This document shows, in pieces, positions 22,345 to 34,175 of a DNA stretch of 64,000 bases (its first letter is position 1; each line of letters starts with the position of its first letter). The DNA lies in contig CM060322.1 of assembly GCA_030674155.1 (NCBI GenBank), positions 65,085,824-65,149,823 of the forward strand, in the 5' to 3' direction. The position numbers and the translations under genes were made by a program. The notes under the pieces were generated by a model. The model was not told the origin of the DNA. It saw only the letters and a list, made by a program, of their open reading frames with translations, and did not search any database. Source of the DNA: Stramonita haemastoma. Taxonomy: Eukaryota; Mollusca; Gastropoda; Neogastropoda; Muricidae.

Positions 22345-25300
22345 GTGTTGTTGTTGTTCTTCAGTTTAATGTCTGTTCACATAAGTGATATTAGACAAAA
22401 AAAAAAAACAAAAAAAAAAAAAAAAAACAACCCCCCCCAAAAAAAACAATGGTAGAAACAAAAAGTAAGTAAAAACACCAAAAGTGAACATTAAACGCTA
22501 AACAATCAATCAGAACTTTTTAGAAAAATAACAAAAGAGCACGAAATCAATGTCTCTGTCTCGTAAACAAGCTACTGACATGTTCATAAGCACTATAGTA
22601 AACTGTCAATAGGACTGTTCTTCAGCGATAAGGCAAGTTCACACAGCAACACACAGTTGCTTAAAATTTTGTCCAGAGAGTTCTCACGTGTGATGGGAAG
22701 ACACTGTTTTAAAACGGGACAGTCAAAAAGAATATGACTGACTGAAATCGTCCCATCACATATGCAACGCACATTTTTAGCATACTTCGTTTGGAAGGCA
22801 TTTAATCTAAGTCTATTTATGAGACAAATGACCGATCTAAGACGCAATTTATCCAGTCCAAAACGTACACAGAGAATATGATTAAGGTCAGAAAAGGAAA
22901 CATGATGATGAGAAAATCCAGCCTCTTCTTGTTTTTTTCTAACATGTTTCCAGCATACATGTTCGATCAAAGTATAATTCTCATCGACAGACATTGGTAT
23001 GTTCAAAGTATCAGCACAATCAAAACGCATTGCCGCAGTTTTAGCAGCTCTATCAACCTTTTCATTGAATACTATGTTGCAATGAGAAGGTACCCAGCAA
23101 AAGGTGACATCAGTGCCTCTTAGGATTAGAAAATGTATAAGATGTAATATTTCAGTGATAAGTTCTTGTCTTACTTTTGACCCGGAGTTTTTAAGGGATT
23201 GGAGCACTGATTTTGAATCAACACATAACACCACTCTCACAATGGTCCTAGGAAAATCAAGTAAATAAGTTAAAGCCATCAGAATGGCTGTCAGCTCTGC
23301 TGTGAAAATTGAGTGATTTTTCCCAATGTGGTACAGTTTTTCAACCTGTAATGCAGGAATGATGAAAGCTGCACCTCCTTCAATACCATTGAGTAGAGAC
23401 CCATCCGTGTATATTTGAAGATGTGATGAGTACTTGTTTATAATATGTTCTTTCACATACGCGCTAAGAATATTACTTCCGTTATCTTTTTTATAGATGG
23501 AGCATTCCAAATCAAATTGAGCCCTTTGAAGCTCCCATGATGGACAAGGAGATAAAAGAGGTATAAGCTGTTGCACTTCTCTGGGATTAACTCCTGACTT
23601 TTCAAAAAGACCATTTGTGAAGGTGCTGATTGTGGAGAGTGAGCGGATATTTTTAGCTCTATTAGGAAATTGCTTGTCAGATCTTAGACTGAGTTCATCT
23701 TCTATATTATTTACAGTTGCTGAGCATCTAAGAACGTATTTTGCTACTGCTACCTCTCGATAGTCATCCAAAGGCAAAACTCCCACTTCCTTATATGTTC
23801 CCAAGGATGAAGCATGGAAGGGTACTCCCAAGGCAATGCGAAAAGCTTTACAGTCTATGCTTCTGAGTTTATCTAATAAATACTTTGGGGCATTAAAGAA
23901 GACTTCATGACCATATGTCAGACTAGAACGAACTAATGCCAATGACAGATGTTTTAAGACTGATACATCTTGAGCCCAATGCTGTTTGCTTACTACTTTT
24001 ATAAAATTTAAGGATTTTCTGGCTTTAGTTAATACATATTCAATATGGTAATTCCATGTCAGTTTTGAAGTAATATAAATACCCAGAAACTTTACCATAG
24101 GTTTGTATTCAAGGTGCCTATCCTGCATTTTGAAAGTAGGCAAACCCTCAGGGTCGGCCCCATTCTTGAAGAGAACAATGTTGGTCTTCTCTGGAGACAA
24201 CAGTAATCCATTTTCTGTCATATAAACACTAAGCTTATCAAGTTCAAGCTGGTAAGTTTTTCTAATATAGCTTAACTGTCTCTTAGGGGTTACCTTTTTC
24301 ATTGTTGTCTTCATCCACATGCACAGATCATCTGCATACTGAACGAGGACAACGTTATTTGACAGGGATCTCGGAAGGTCATAAAGTAGAAGGTTAAAAA
24401 GATAAGGGGCGATAACAGATCCTTGTGGTATTCCCATTGACGGAAATCTCGGGGTGGAATAGGTGTTTCCAATTTTAGCTTGAATGCTTCTGCCCCATAG
24501 AAAATTTTTGACATAGAAGTACATGTTACCCGACAAACCAATAGATTTAAGTTTAAAAAGTAATCTAGCATGCCAGACTTGATCATATGCTTTACATACA
24601 TCGAAAAAAGTAGCAAGAACGTTTTTTCTGCGGGCAAATTGGTGCTTGATATGTGTGGTTAGTTTTACCAGGTGATCTATACTGGATCTGCCTTTTCGAA
24701 AGCCTGCCTGCTCAACAGGAAGTATATTGTTTTTGTCACAGTAATGCACTAATCTGTTTAATATAATCCTTTGCATAAGTTTTCCTACGTGTGAAGTGAG
24801 TGCAATGGGCCTATAACTATTTTTGTCTTCTTTGGGTTTTCCCTGTTTTAAAATTGGAACTATGATAGACTGTTTCCACACCATGGGGAGCAAACCCTTT
24901 GCCCAGCATTGCTGAAATAGATCAAGAAGCAAAGAAATCCAGTTTTCTGGCAAGTGTTTCATCATCTCGTTAGATACAGCATCTATTCCCACCGATGTTT
25001 TCTTACTGCTTACCGATTGGATAGCATCACTGACCTCCTGCATTGTAATCGGAGCGTTTATTATATGTGAATTATCAGAGATGGGATCTTTATATGTATC
25101 TTTCTGCATTTCCGTATTTCTGAAGACAGTTTGTGCTTGAGAGAGACTGCATCACTCATTGTGTGTGCAAACATGTCCACAAAAGCTTCCCCTTTGTCTG
25201 AATTAGTAGGGAAGTCTTTATCTTTAGATTTAATTGGATAGATGGGTACTTTTACACCATGCTTCATGTCATTAAGCTTTTTCCATACTTTTTGCATGTC

Positions 25301-26022
25301 TTTATGACTACTAACCTCTCTATTACAAAAAGCAGACCAGAAATCTTTCTTAGCTTGAGCTATAACTCTGTCAGCCTCTTTATTAGCCCTCTTCAAAAGC
25401 GCATGGTTTTTTTGTGAGGATCTATGTCTCAAGTAGGCTTTGAACATTATTTTCTTTTTGTCTACTGCTTTCTGGCACGTTTCATTCCACCAAACGTTAC
25501 TTGTGTGTTTTTTAGATTTCAAGGAAGAAAATTTGGGGATAGAATTATCAGCAGCCCTCAGAATACCTTCTGTAAATCTGAGATAAAATATGTCGATATC
25601 ATCATCTTTTAAAGTGCTTGTCTCTTGCATTCTTAAGAGAGACTGAAACTTATCCCAGTCAGCCTTGTTATAGTTATATTTTGAAACACAATCTTTGACG
25701 TCATTTGTTTGGTCTGACTCATCATACAATGTCATAACAGCTGGTACATGGTCGCTTCCCAGCGTGTCACTCTGCGTTTCCCATGTACAGTAAGGAACTA
25801 GAGTGGGAGAAATAAGGGACAGGTCAATAGCACTAGGTCTCTGACTAGAAATGTCGGGGATTCTTGTGATACTGCCATCATTAAGCAGAAACAGAGAAGA
25901 ATCCACAATATTTTCTACAAATCGTCTACTGGTGATGGATTGACAATTCTTGTCCCAGAAAGGGGAATGGGCATTAAAATCACCAGCGACGAGCCACTTG
26001 TTCCCTGACATTTGTAAAGACA

Positions 26023-26023
<1 letters not shown>
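22345..26023 (-). mobile_element. I-like LINE, 5'-truncated
   Basis: A minus-strand non-LTR element with the 3' end at about 22345 ('gttgttgttcttcagtttaat' on the plus strand), a 250-bp 3'UTR, ORF2 from 22593 to 26023, and 5' truncation at a (GT)n array. It is the same family as 59690-63731, with a matching 3' end and about the same ORF. Confidence 0.85.
22593..26023 (-). pseudogene. I-like LINE ORF2: partial endonuclease, RT, RNase H
   Basis: The upstream frame 26023-25061 holds the C-terminal half of an APE-type endonuclease ('GDFNAHSPFWD', 'TLGSDHVPAVMTL') and the linker. After one frameshift at 25061-25109, an 838-codon frame follows. It has RT motifs 'SYRPIALTS', 'FFDVCKAYDQVWH', 'GIPQGSVIAPYLFN' and 'QYADDLCMW' (YADD), then an RNase H domain with 'IYTDGSLLNG' (Asp), 'FTAELTAI' (Glu), 'CVDSKSV' (Asp) and 'WVPSHCNI...VDRAAK' (His/Asp). 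RNase H downstream of RT is typical of the I/Nimb side of non-LTR elements. The endonuclease N-terminus and ORF1 are missing. Confidence 0.85.

Positions 26024-26100
<77 letters not shown>
26024..26100. repeat. (GT)n microsatellite
   Basis: Pure GT dinucleotide at the truncation point of the I-like LINE. Confidence 0.95.
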
Positions 26101-26104
<4 letters not shown>

Positions 26105-26536
26105 AAGACTGTGTTCAATATTTTAATAGAACAGTGTACAAACTTAATTGGTATTTGTCTTATCATACAATATGTTCTAACAGCTTGGTTTACGTCTTAA
26201 AATGCGTGTGCACGTGTGCGAATGTTGTTTTTTTTGTTGCTTCTTTTTTTAATATTATATGTGTGCATGTATGTATATACGCGAGCCATGTGTGAGTGTG
26301 TGGGCATACTGGTGCCTACACGAATGTTTGTGATATTATATGGCTGAGTTTACCACTGGCTGAGGTATTGCTGACTTGTGGGTGCTTTTTATACTGCGAT
26401 TGGTGCCTGCTGATGTTCAGCACCTGTGCTCTGCTATAGTGATATTATTTTTATGTGGTTGTTCTTATATATGGCTTGTAATTCACTGGGATTTCTCTGT
26501 TTTAGAGATAATAAAGTATTTTTGAATTTGAATTTG
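26101..26536 (+). other. direct repeat copy and a LINE-like 3' tail
   Basis: 26152-26225 repeats the sequence left of the I-like LINE (22249-22312). 26500-26535 ('gagataataaagtatttttgaatttgaattt') looks like the plus-strand 3' end of a CR1-type retroposon with a (TTGAAT)n tail. The rest, about 26230-26480, is GT-rich and has no gene. Confidence 0.5.
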
Positions 26537-27404
26537 ATCCTCTTAGAGAGAATAATGGCTGAAGCAATTGAAACTTTAGAGGGGACACTCAGCACAGGAG
26601 GCAGGAAAATCGCAAACTTACATTTTGCTGATGACATCCACGTCTAGCTAGAGAAGAGCAAGAGCTAGTTAGCCTGGTAAATCACCTTGATAAAGTCTCA
26701 TCGGCATATGACATGCAGATCAGTGCAGAGAAAACCCAGCTGATGACAAACAGTGCCAATGGCATCACCAATGACATGATTATAGATGTGAAGAAAATCG
26801 AGACTGTCAATGCTTCTAATATCAGGAAGCTATAGTATCAGATGAAGGTTCAAAACCTGAAATTCTCTCCAGGATAGCCCAGACCAAATCTGTAGTGACC
26901 AAACTGAAAGTCCTCTGGAATGACTAGAACATCACCATCAGCTTTAAGATTAGACTGATGCGTTCCCTGATCATGTCCATACGCATGTGAAACATAGACC
27001 ATAACAGCAGACATTGAAAGAAGGATACAGGCAATGGGGATTTCATACTTTTGCAATCTCCTTGGCATTTTACACAGAGATTGTATCACTAATAAAGAAG
27101 TGAAAACCAGAATAAAGGATGCCCTCCGACAATATGAAGACCTCCTGATTTTAGGAAAAAAATGCAAGCTTACGTGGTAGGGGCATACCACATAAACATC
27201 TGAAGTGGCCAAGGCTGTCTTACAGGAAAAAGAAGGGAGACAAAGAGGAAGACAGGGAAAAGGTTGGGAAGACAACATCAGAGAGTGAAAGGGTATTGGG
27301 TGGAACAACCTGCTACAGAGGGTGGAGGACAATGAGGAGTGGATGAAGCTGGTTGAAATATCTTCAGTGGTTCCACCACAGTCCGCAGGGCTACAGGTCA
27401 GGTG
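26537..27404 (+). pseudogene. RTE-like LINE, RT C-terminal fragment
   Basis: A degenerate plus-strand frame chain: 'LLERIMAEAIE', 'NLHFADDIHV' (FADD) and 'MQISAEKTQLMTN', then frameshifted thumb and C-terminal regions ending 'VVPPQSAGLQVR' at about 27404. It is closely related to 54975-55850. The copy is 5'-truncated, starting just after the FADD-proximal region, and has several stops. Confidence 0.75.
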
Positions 27405-27719
27405 AAGTTTGAAGAGTGAACGGCACAAAAGACAAATCCATAGTACTGTGTGATTAAGATGATCTCCCTTATTGCCCAAAGCAATGAAAGAAAGCTACCA
27501 TTGATAAAGAGCTTGTGGGAAGAAGCTGTGACCAAAAATGGACCCAAATCTACGTTACGTAGTCGAGTAAGTTTGTTGACAACGATCAAGGTGAATTATG
27601 GTCCTCACACATAAAACACAAATATTGTGGCTTACAACGTTAGTGCAGACGGTAAGGCCACTGACAGTAACGCAAATGGGATTTCATCAAACCAGCTCTA
27701 CACAAACTATGGCAGCTCA

Positions 27720-27870
27720 CACGCGCGCACACACACACACACACACATACACACATACACACACGCACGCACACGCACACACACGCACGCACGAACGCAC
27801 CCACACGCACGCACACGCACACACACACGCACACACACGCACACGTACACACAAACACGCACACATACAC

Positions 27871-27938
<68 letters not shown>
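27720..27938. repeat. compound (AC)n/(ACGC)n array
   Basis: About 220 bp of AC with many CG substitutions in the first two thirds and pure AC from 27872. From 27405 to 27719 no gene or element is recognised. Confidence 0.95.
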
Positions 27939-27940
<2 letters not shown>

Positions 27941-28099
27941 CGGAGCTTAGCAGCTTATTCAAATTAAAACGGGATCAAGAAACATAGACAAAATTGACAG
28001 TAGAATATCAAAAGCCAGTACATGTGCTATAACTGATACTATAACGTACAAATTAAACTTATGAATTGACAAGGATTATTTCCAATTGAAGTTTTAAGA

Positions 28100-29734
28100 A
28101 GTAAAAGTAATACCATTACACAAATAAGAAGATCCAGTCAATCCATCTAATCATAAACCAATTTCCGTACTGTCATTCCTATCTAAACAAATAGAAAAAA
28201 ACATATTAATTTCATTTACATTCTCATTTTAAAACCTTTAATCTAATTAATGAATGCCAGTAAGCATTTCATGAAAAATATTCTTGCCATACTGCCTTAT
28301 TACAACTGATCGAGTAATGCTTTTTAAAAAAATATCAATAGTAAAGAAACGACGGAAGTCCTTTTTCTTGACTTTGCTAAAGCTTTTGATATTTTAGCCA
28401 CTCTGTCTTTATTAAGAAAAAAAACAAATGCTAGAAAATTTTCAACAAAGCAATAAAATTTTCAGACTTATTTCTTAGTAATGGTCAACAACTTGTTGAA
28501 ATCAGGCATAGGAGAATGGCCTTATTGTGCATGAAATACGGAATGCGACAGGGATCAATATTAGAATCCCTTCTTTTCTATATCTATATTAATTACCTAT
28601 GTATTTTTTATTGCTCATGTAAAATATTTGCTGATGGAACGTCAATTCAGTGTGGCACCAGTGATCCAAACAAACTTATGAGTAATATACAGGCAAATAT
28701 TGATACATGTATTGAATGAACATAGCTCAATCATAATATATTATGTCTAGTCTTTTAATTCAAATAAAACAAAGTATATGTTTATAACGACTCGGTAGAA
28801 AAAACAGAAACTGTGTTCTCCATTTGCATAAATATGTATGAAAGGAGAAAAAATGAAGGCGTAACTTTACATAATTACTAGATGCAGTAGTTGACAATGA
28901 TTTCTCTTAGTCAGAACACATAGACTCATTAGGGGAAAATGCATTTCAGTAAGATAATAGGAAATTGAAAAAATCAAGAATTTTTCTCAATCTGTAGCAA
29001 CAAAACCTGTTCTTCACACACATGTTTTATCTCTTATATATGTTCCTATCTTATGGGAGATTGCTAATGAAACAAACACAAAGCATAATATAATAAAAGC
29101 ATTTTTATATTATAAAAGAGCTATCAACTAATACTTATCAAAGTGAATCCTAATAAACCTACAAAGATCAATTGCAAAGAATTAGATATGTTGCCAGTTC
29201 TCTCCTTTGCTTTTCCCCATGGATGGCCCATTTGTAGTGGTTAATAAAAAAAAATCATAAAAATACAAAACACATAGTAAGAAAACGATTTTTTTGAACA
29301 TATGAATAACTTGCTGGGTTAGTACATATCAAAAGATTAAAGCTCTCATTTTAACATGTGAGCTTTGACTAGCATGAAGAAAATATTCATAATTTTGTAC
29401 TCCCAGTGGCTACTCCCTATTGCTACTCTCTGCAACTGCGAAAAAAGAGTTCAGAACACACACAGGAATCAACTGACAGTGCTCTGCATTTGACCTTGGA
29501 TAGGCTCACAGTGCTATGTTAAGCTGCACTAGTCATAGTATTAATGCTGCAGTTGCCTGAAAAATCTGCAAATAGGAAAATCTGCTATAGGGGCAGCTGT
29601 CCAAAACCATTGCTTTACACTGATCCACTATAGCTATAGCAGACAGCCATCCTGGAGAGTTTTAAACACAGTCTGCATTTTTACAAGTGTCTATGTATGT
29701 ACAATCAACTGAACAGGAAAGCTCTGAAGAAAAC
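28100..29734 (+). pseudogene. decayed LINE (5' part), split by a gypsy element
   Basis: An AT-rich plus-strand relic with RT pieces: 'FFLDFAKAFDI' (about 28360-28395), 'GMRQGSILESLLFYIYIN' (28540-28595) and 'KIFADGTSI' (28620-28650, FADG, so the catalytic pair is lost). Thumb and C-terminal similarity is scattered to about 29730. The reading resumes at 38783 after the gypsy element, where the usual LINE C-terminus is found. Confidence 0.6.
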
Positions 29735-29886
29735 TGTAGAATAAGTGTGTTCAACCTATGACGTCACAAGAAAGTGTGATCACGTGACTTCTGCATGGGC
29801 TTGGAGATGAAGCTGCAAAATTAAACTACTAGCTCACATTCATTCTGGAGTCCCAGACTTTGATCTTGAGTGGAAGGCATTCTACA
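29735..29886 (+). repeat. 5' LTR
   Basis: 152 bp, TG...CA with 8-bp terminal inversion (TGTAGAAT/ATTCTACA). It differs from the 3' LTR at only about ten positions. Unusually short for a gypsy LTR. Confidence 0.9.
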
Positions 29887-29904
29887 TGGTGTCAGAAGCA
29901 ACAT
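29887..29904 (+). promoter_or_regulatory. primer-binding site, tRNA-Leu-like
   Basis: 'TGGTGTCAGAAG' follows the LTR directly and is complementary to the 3' end expected of tRNA-Leu, the primer used by some animal gypsy elements. The same 12-mer follows the LTR of the second element at 58937. Confidence 0.75.
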
Positions 29905-30123
29905 GCACCCCTAGATTACTTTCACCAAGGTTTGCAGTCAGACAGGTTGGTGTTAGAATTGTTAGCTGGCAATATAGATCTATCCAATTGACAGGCAGTT
30001 GCTCAATTCAATTTCTGTGTACTCTGACACTTACCTGCTGCAGGCTGACTAGGTGTGAGTACATCATCAAGTGACAGGTTCTAATATGTGGTTCAGTGGT
30101 ATGGATTTTGCTGAAGGACCAAC

Positions 30124-30910
30124 ATGGAAGCTTTGCACAAACCAGAGCCTTTGTCTTTTGAAGGAAATGTTCCTGAGAACTGGCAAAAATTTGAAGCTGA
30201 ATTTGACATATTTGTGCAGGCTGCATATGGTGACAAGGATGAGTGCACAAAGGCTTACACCTTACTCAACATAGCAGGCAGAGAAGCCATTGAGAAAGAA
30301 AAGACCCTCATCTATGCTGCCAAAGTCCAAAATGATGTTGGTGATGTTATCCAACCTGCAGAGAGTCGTGAGAGCTTGGCAGTGCTAAAAGCTAAATTCT
30401 TGTAACTTTGTAATCCGCTGACAAATGTCATTATTGAATGGCACAAATTCAACACTAGGGTTCAGCAACCATCAGAGCCTGAACAGAACTTTATTACATC
30501 ACTCAAGATTGTGTCCAATAGTTGTGAATATGGACCTCTGAAAGACTCACTCATTCGTGACCGAATTGTATGTGGAGTGTTGTCAGACACTTTGAGAAGG
30601 TAGCTGCTAAAAGAAAGAGACCTTACCCTCCACAAAACTATTCAGATGTGCCAAATTCATGAAACTGCTGATGCATACATCACACAGGTGACACAACAGG
30701 CACACAACACACAGGTGGTAGAACAAGTAGAGGTCAGTGCGGTTCGGAACTCACCACTCCAGAAAGACAAATCCTGCATGTACTGTGGATGCTTACACCC
30801 AAGAAGGAAAGAACTTTGCCCAGTATTTGGAAATATATGATCTGCATGCTCTAAACCAAACCATTTTCCCAAGGTTTGCAAAAGGACAGGCAGAAAGACA
30901 CCAGGAAGAA
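30124..30910 (+). pseudogene. gypsy gag with two zinc knuckles
   Basis: An ATG at 30124 opens a frame with a helical capsid-like region ('LSFEGNVPENWQKFEAEF'), stopped by TAA at about 30403 and TAG at about 30601 and readable again to 30840. It carries 'CMYCGCLHPRRKELC' and, after a TGA, 'CSACSKPNHFPKVC', a pair of nucleocapsid zinc knuckles. Gag packages the element RNA. Three in-frame stops kill it. Confidence 0.8.
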
Positions 30911-31019
30911 TCAATGTTGTTGATATTGAGAACCCTGAGTCAGTTTTCAAACTCAAGGCCCTCACACAGAGCTCCCAGAGCCATGAAATACACTGTACAT
31001 CACAGATCAGCACACATGA

Positions 31020-31260
31020 TATCAAGTTGAAGATTGACACTGGTGCCAAGTGCAATGTGATGCCTGCTGAGGTCTACAACAGAGTGAAGGCAAATGAGCA
31101 TATCAACATTCACAGTGAAGTAAACCTGGTAGCCTATGGCGGTGACCGATTTTCCACACTAGGTACTGTGAATTTTTGCTGCAAGATTGGCAATGCTACC
31201 AAGGTCATCACTTTCCAAGTCATGGACTACCTGCAGCCAAGTCATACACTGTCAAAATGA
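31020..31260 (+). pseudogene. gypsy aspartic protease
   Basis: 'LKIDTGAKCNVMP' holds the D-T-G active site, followed by a flap-like stretch, in the open frame 31027-31260. A frameshift near 31245 separates it from RT. Confidence 0.8.
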
Positions 31261-32855
31261 TGATGGTTTCAGCAACCAGATAAATACAGACTATGCAGAT
31301 TTATTTGATGAACAGTTAGGAAGCTTGCCAGCAACGTACATCATGAGAGTTGATCTCCCTGTCCCTCCAGTAGTGAAACCAGCATGGAAGATACCTCAAG
31401 CCATGGAAAGAAAGGTCAAAGAAGAGCTGGACAACATGGTACGAATAGGCATCAATGCCCGGGAAACTGAGCCCACAGAATGGGTATCACAAATGGTGGC
31501 CGCCAGAAAAAAATGGAGATGTGAGAATTTGCTTGGATCCTAGGGATCTCAACAAAGCTCTTCGCCGACCTCACTATCCAATGCGCACAGCTGACGACGT
31601 GGCCTCAAGGATTGGAAATGCCAAATTTTTCTCCACACTTGATGCAAAAGCTGGCTTCTGGCAAATCTGACTGGATAAGAAATCCTCCAAATGCTCAACT
31701 TTCAGTACTCCTATTTGGCAGGTACAGATTCCTCAGCATGCCCTTCGGCATAAACACTTCATCAGAGATTTTCCAGCAAACAATGGAAAGACTGTTTGAA
31801 GGCTACCCATGTACAATTATTGTGGATTACATTTTGATTTGGGGAGCAACCAAACAAGAACACGATGTCAACCTCAAGCAAATTCTGGACAGAGTACGTG
31901 TACTCAGACTCAAGCTGAATTTCAGCATATGCAAATTCAGAGCCATAAACGTAACCTTCGTTGGACACAAATTCACAGATGAAGGCTTACAGCCTGACCC
32001 AGAGAAAACAGATGCTATTCGCAAAATGCCACCACCTGAGGACCGGACTGCATTGCTGCGTTTTTTGGGTATGATGAATTACCTGAACAAATTCATCAAG
32101 AACTACAGTGAAAAGACAGCTGTCTTACGTGAACTTCTACGCAATGATGTGATCTGGGACTGGACTGAATTTCATCAAAAAGCTTTTGATAGCTGAAAGA
32201 GGAGCTTGTAAATCCTCCAGTGTTGAAACTTGTTGACTCTTCAAAGTCTGTGGTTCTGTCAGTAGATGCATCCAAGAGTGGACTGGGAGCAGTATGCCTC
32301 CAAGAAAAGGCGCCGGTGGCATTTGCTCCACAAGCATTGTCTGATGCAGAGACAAGATATTATATATTTTATATTTTATATTTATTCTTTTATATCGAGG
32401 ATAACAGAGTAAGCAATCATGCACAAATAGAGAAGGAACTTTTGGCTGTTGTTTTTACATGCAGCAAATTTCATGACTTTATCTATGGTTGCCAGGTGAC
32501 CATATAGACTGACCACAAGCCACTGATCAGCATTGTGCAGAAGCCTCTAAATGCAGCTCCAGCACAGTTACATAGAATGCGTCTGCAGCTTCAGACGTAC
32601 AACCTGCAACTTGTCTACAAGAAAGGGAAGGAGCTCCATCTTGCAGATGCACTTTCCAGAGCATACCCAGAAGAAGCACCAGAAGAAGCAGAGTTGGGGC
32701 ATGATGTGATGACTGTGTTATCAAATTCACCCGCAAGATTGACAGAACTCCAGCAAGAGACACTGGCTGATACCTCTATGCAGAAACTGGTAACATACAT
32801 CAAGGAAGGATGGCCTGAACATGAACAAAGCGCACCTCCTGATCTAAACTGATAC
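31261..32855 (+). pseudogene. gypsy reverse transcriptase and RNase H
   Basis: Successive frames: 'CLDPRDLNKALRRPHYPM' and 'FSTLDAKAGFWQI' (first catalytic Asp region, 31530-31670), then 'FLSMPFGINTSSEIFQ' and 'IIVDYILIWG' (31815-31850). In the last, the Y-V-D-D box has Tyr in place of the second Asp, which alone would inactivate the polymerase. The thumb 'LLRFLGMMNYLNKFI' follows. RNase H starts with 'VVLSVDASKSGLGAV' (32250), is interrupted by a 60-bp SINE-tail fragment (32361-32420) and continues with 'AQIEKELLAVVF' and 'DHKPL' to 'LHLADALSRAY'. Several frameshifts. Confidence 0.85.
32361..32420 (-). mobile_element. 60-bp SINE/LINE 3'-tail micro-insertion
   Basis: 'attcttttatatcgaggataacagagtaagca' is the 3' module of SINE family A with an AT-rich tail, inserted in the RNase H frame between codons for 'ETRY' and 'AQIEKE'. 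Its length is a multiple of three, so the frame stays open. No clear target duplication is seen. Confidence 0.75.
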
Positions 32856-32953
32856 TTTTCATTTTGAGATGAACTTGTAATGTAAAATGAAGTGGTGATG
32901 AAAAGACAGATAGTGGCTGTACCTGCAGCCCTGAGACCAGTATACATAGATAT

Positions 32954-34175
32954 GACCAGCCCCCATGGCGCAGTGGTTAGCGCCTTGGATTCCGGACTGG
33001 AAGGTCGCGGGTTCGAATCCCATGAGTCAAAGGGATTTTTGGGGCTCCGGTCGGCTCCTACCCAGAGTGAGTGTGCTGTTGGCTCAATGGGGAGACTGGG
33101 ACCACACAGTCGAGCTTCATCCACTTTACGGATGCGAGTTTGAGAGTGTTGCTCAAATTACCTGACCAACACTGCAGGTGTCTATATCTCTCAGGCCCGG
33201 TAAACGCCGGGATATATTATGATAGTAAGCAAAGAGTACAGCCCTGTCAAATAGTCTCAAAGCACATGCACCTCCAAAGCAGCATCATTACATCATCCTC
33301 ATTCTCATGATCATCATGCAATGAAAAAAATTGCCTCTGATTCCGTGGGCCCGGTTGCTCTGGTCACATGGTGACCTCAGATTTGGTTTCCCCATACGCT
33401 TCTGTGCCCGTGGTGAGTTTGTGTCAAAGACTTTGGGGTTGAAGGTTCACAAGGAGACAGTTGCTGGAGAGACGTTGTGGCGTCGCCACCTCGGGTGGGC
33501 GTCTCACTCAGTCTGGCTCCGCAACTGAGCTAATACTGTCGTTAGAAGGGGGCTTAGTAGGTGGTGTCCTGCATATGTTAGCTCAGAACAGGCACCACTG
33601 AACACCACCAAAGTGACCCAGCAGAAGTGCAGGGCCACTCTGGCTGGTGGCCCCGCGACGGCTTAATATTGATGAGCTCCCTGTGGACTTCCAACCCTGG
33701 GGATTTGATTTGATTTAATTTATTTGATTCATTCTTATATATCGAGGATAATGAAATAAGCACTCTTGTGCTTTTTTTCATCCAGTCACCGTGCATATGC
33801 AGTTTTTGTAAATGTCATCTGTTCACACCAGTGCACGATGGCCTACTCTTACGAAAAGCGGAACAGAATTTAACGTGTGCGCAAGATGCTTTGCGTGCGT
33901 TCGCACACGGGGCCTCGGTTTAAAGTCTCATCCGAAGGACTTTTGGGGAGAGTGGAGTCCGCACTGATGTTAACTCCAGGAGAAAAATTTCCTCGACCGG
34001 ACTCAAACCCGGGTCTTCAAATTGCCAGCGCAATGTTCTGACCACTAGGCAATCCATCCCCCCATGACAACATGACAAACCTGGGCATGGCTGTGGCAGG
34101 AAAAATTGAAGCAAGCGGCATGGGAGCGGGGGGACAGGAGCATCACAGAAGATGAGGTAGTAAAAAAAAAAAAAA
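32954..34175 (+). mobile_element. long tRNA-headed retroposon, copy 1 (with nested SINE)
   Basis: Flanked by a perfect 15-bp duplication (32939-32953 and 34176-34190) inside the integrase region of the gypsy element. The head resembles a tRNA: Box A 'gcgcagtggttagcgcc' and Box B 'gggttcgaatccc' (33010-33022). The body is about 0.85 kb without the SINE at 33703-34063. It ends in poly-A (34162-34175). There is no ORF of note. Copies 2 (44191-45052) and 3 (45629-46386, minus) share the full body. Confidence 0.9.
33703..34063 (-). mobile_element. SINE family A, full-length reference copy
   Basis: Minus strand: tRNA-like head 34060-34000 (Box A 'ctagtggtcagaacattgcg', Box B 'gggtttgagtccggtcg'), central block 33965-33835 ('agtctcatccgaaggac', 'gtgtgcgaacgcac', 'tcttgcgcacacgtt'), 3' module 33800-33730 and (AAATC)n tail 33725-33703. 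It lies inside copy 1 of the long tRNA-headed retroposon; copy 2 of that element shows the empty site. Confidence 0.9.

Noticed and set aside
22593..25109. 838-codon ORF as a host gene
   Set aside because: YADD RT plus RNase H motifs and a second copy at 59916-63731 identify it as a LINE ORF2.
32963..33030. Possible functional tRNA genes at the retroposon and SINE heads (also 44200-44260, 20970-21026, 57710-57792)
   Set aside because: Box A and B are present but acceptor stems and a standard cloverleaf with anticodon arm are not convincing; all are attached to retroposon bodies.
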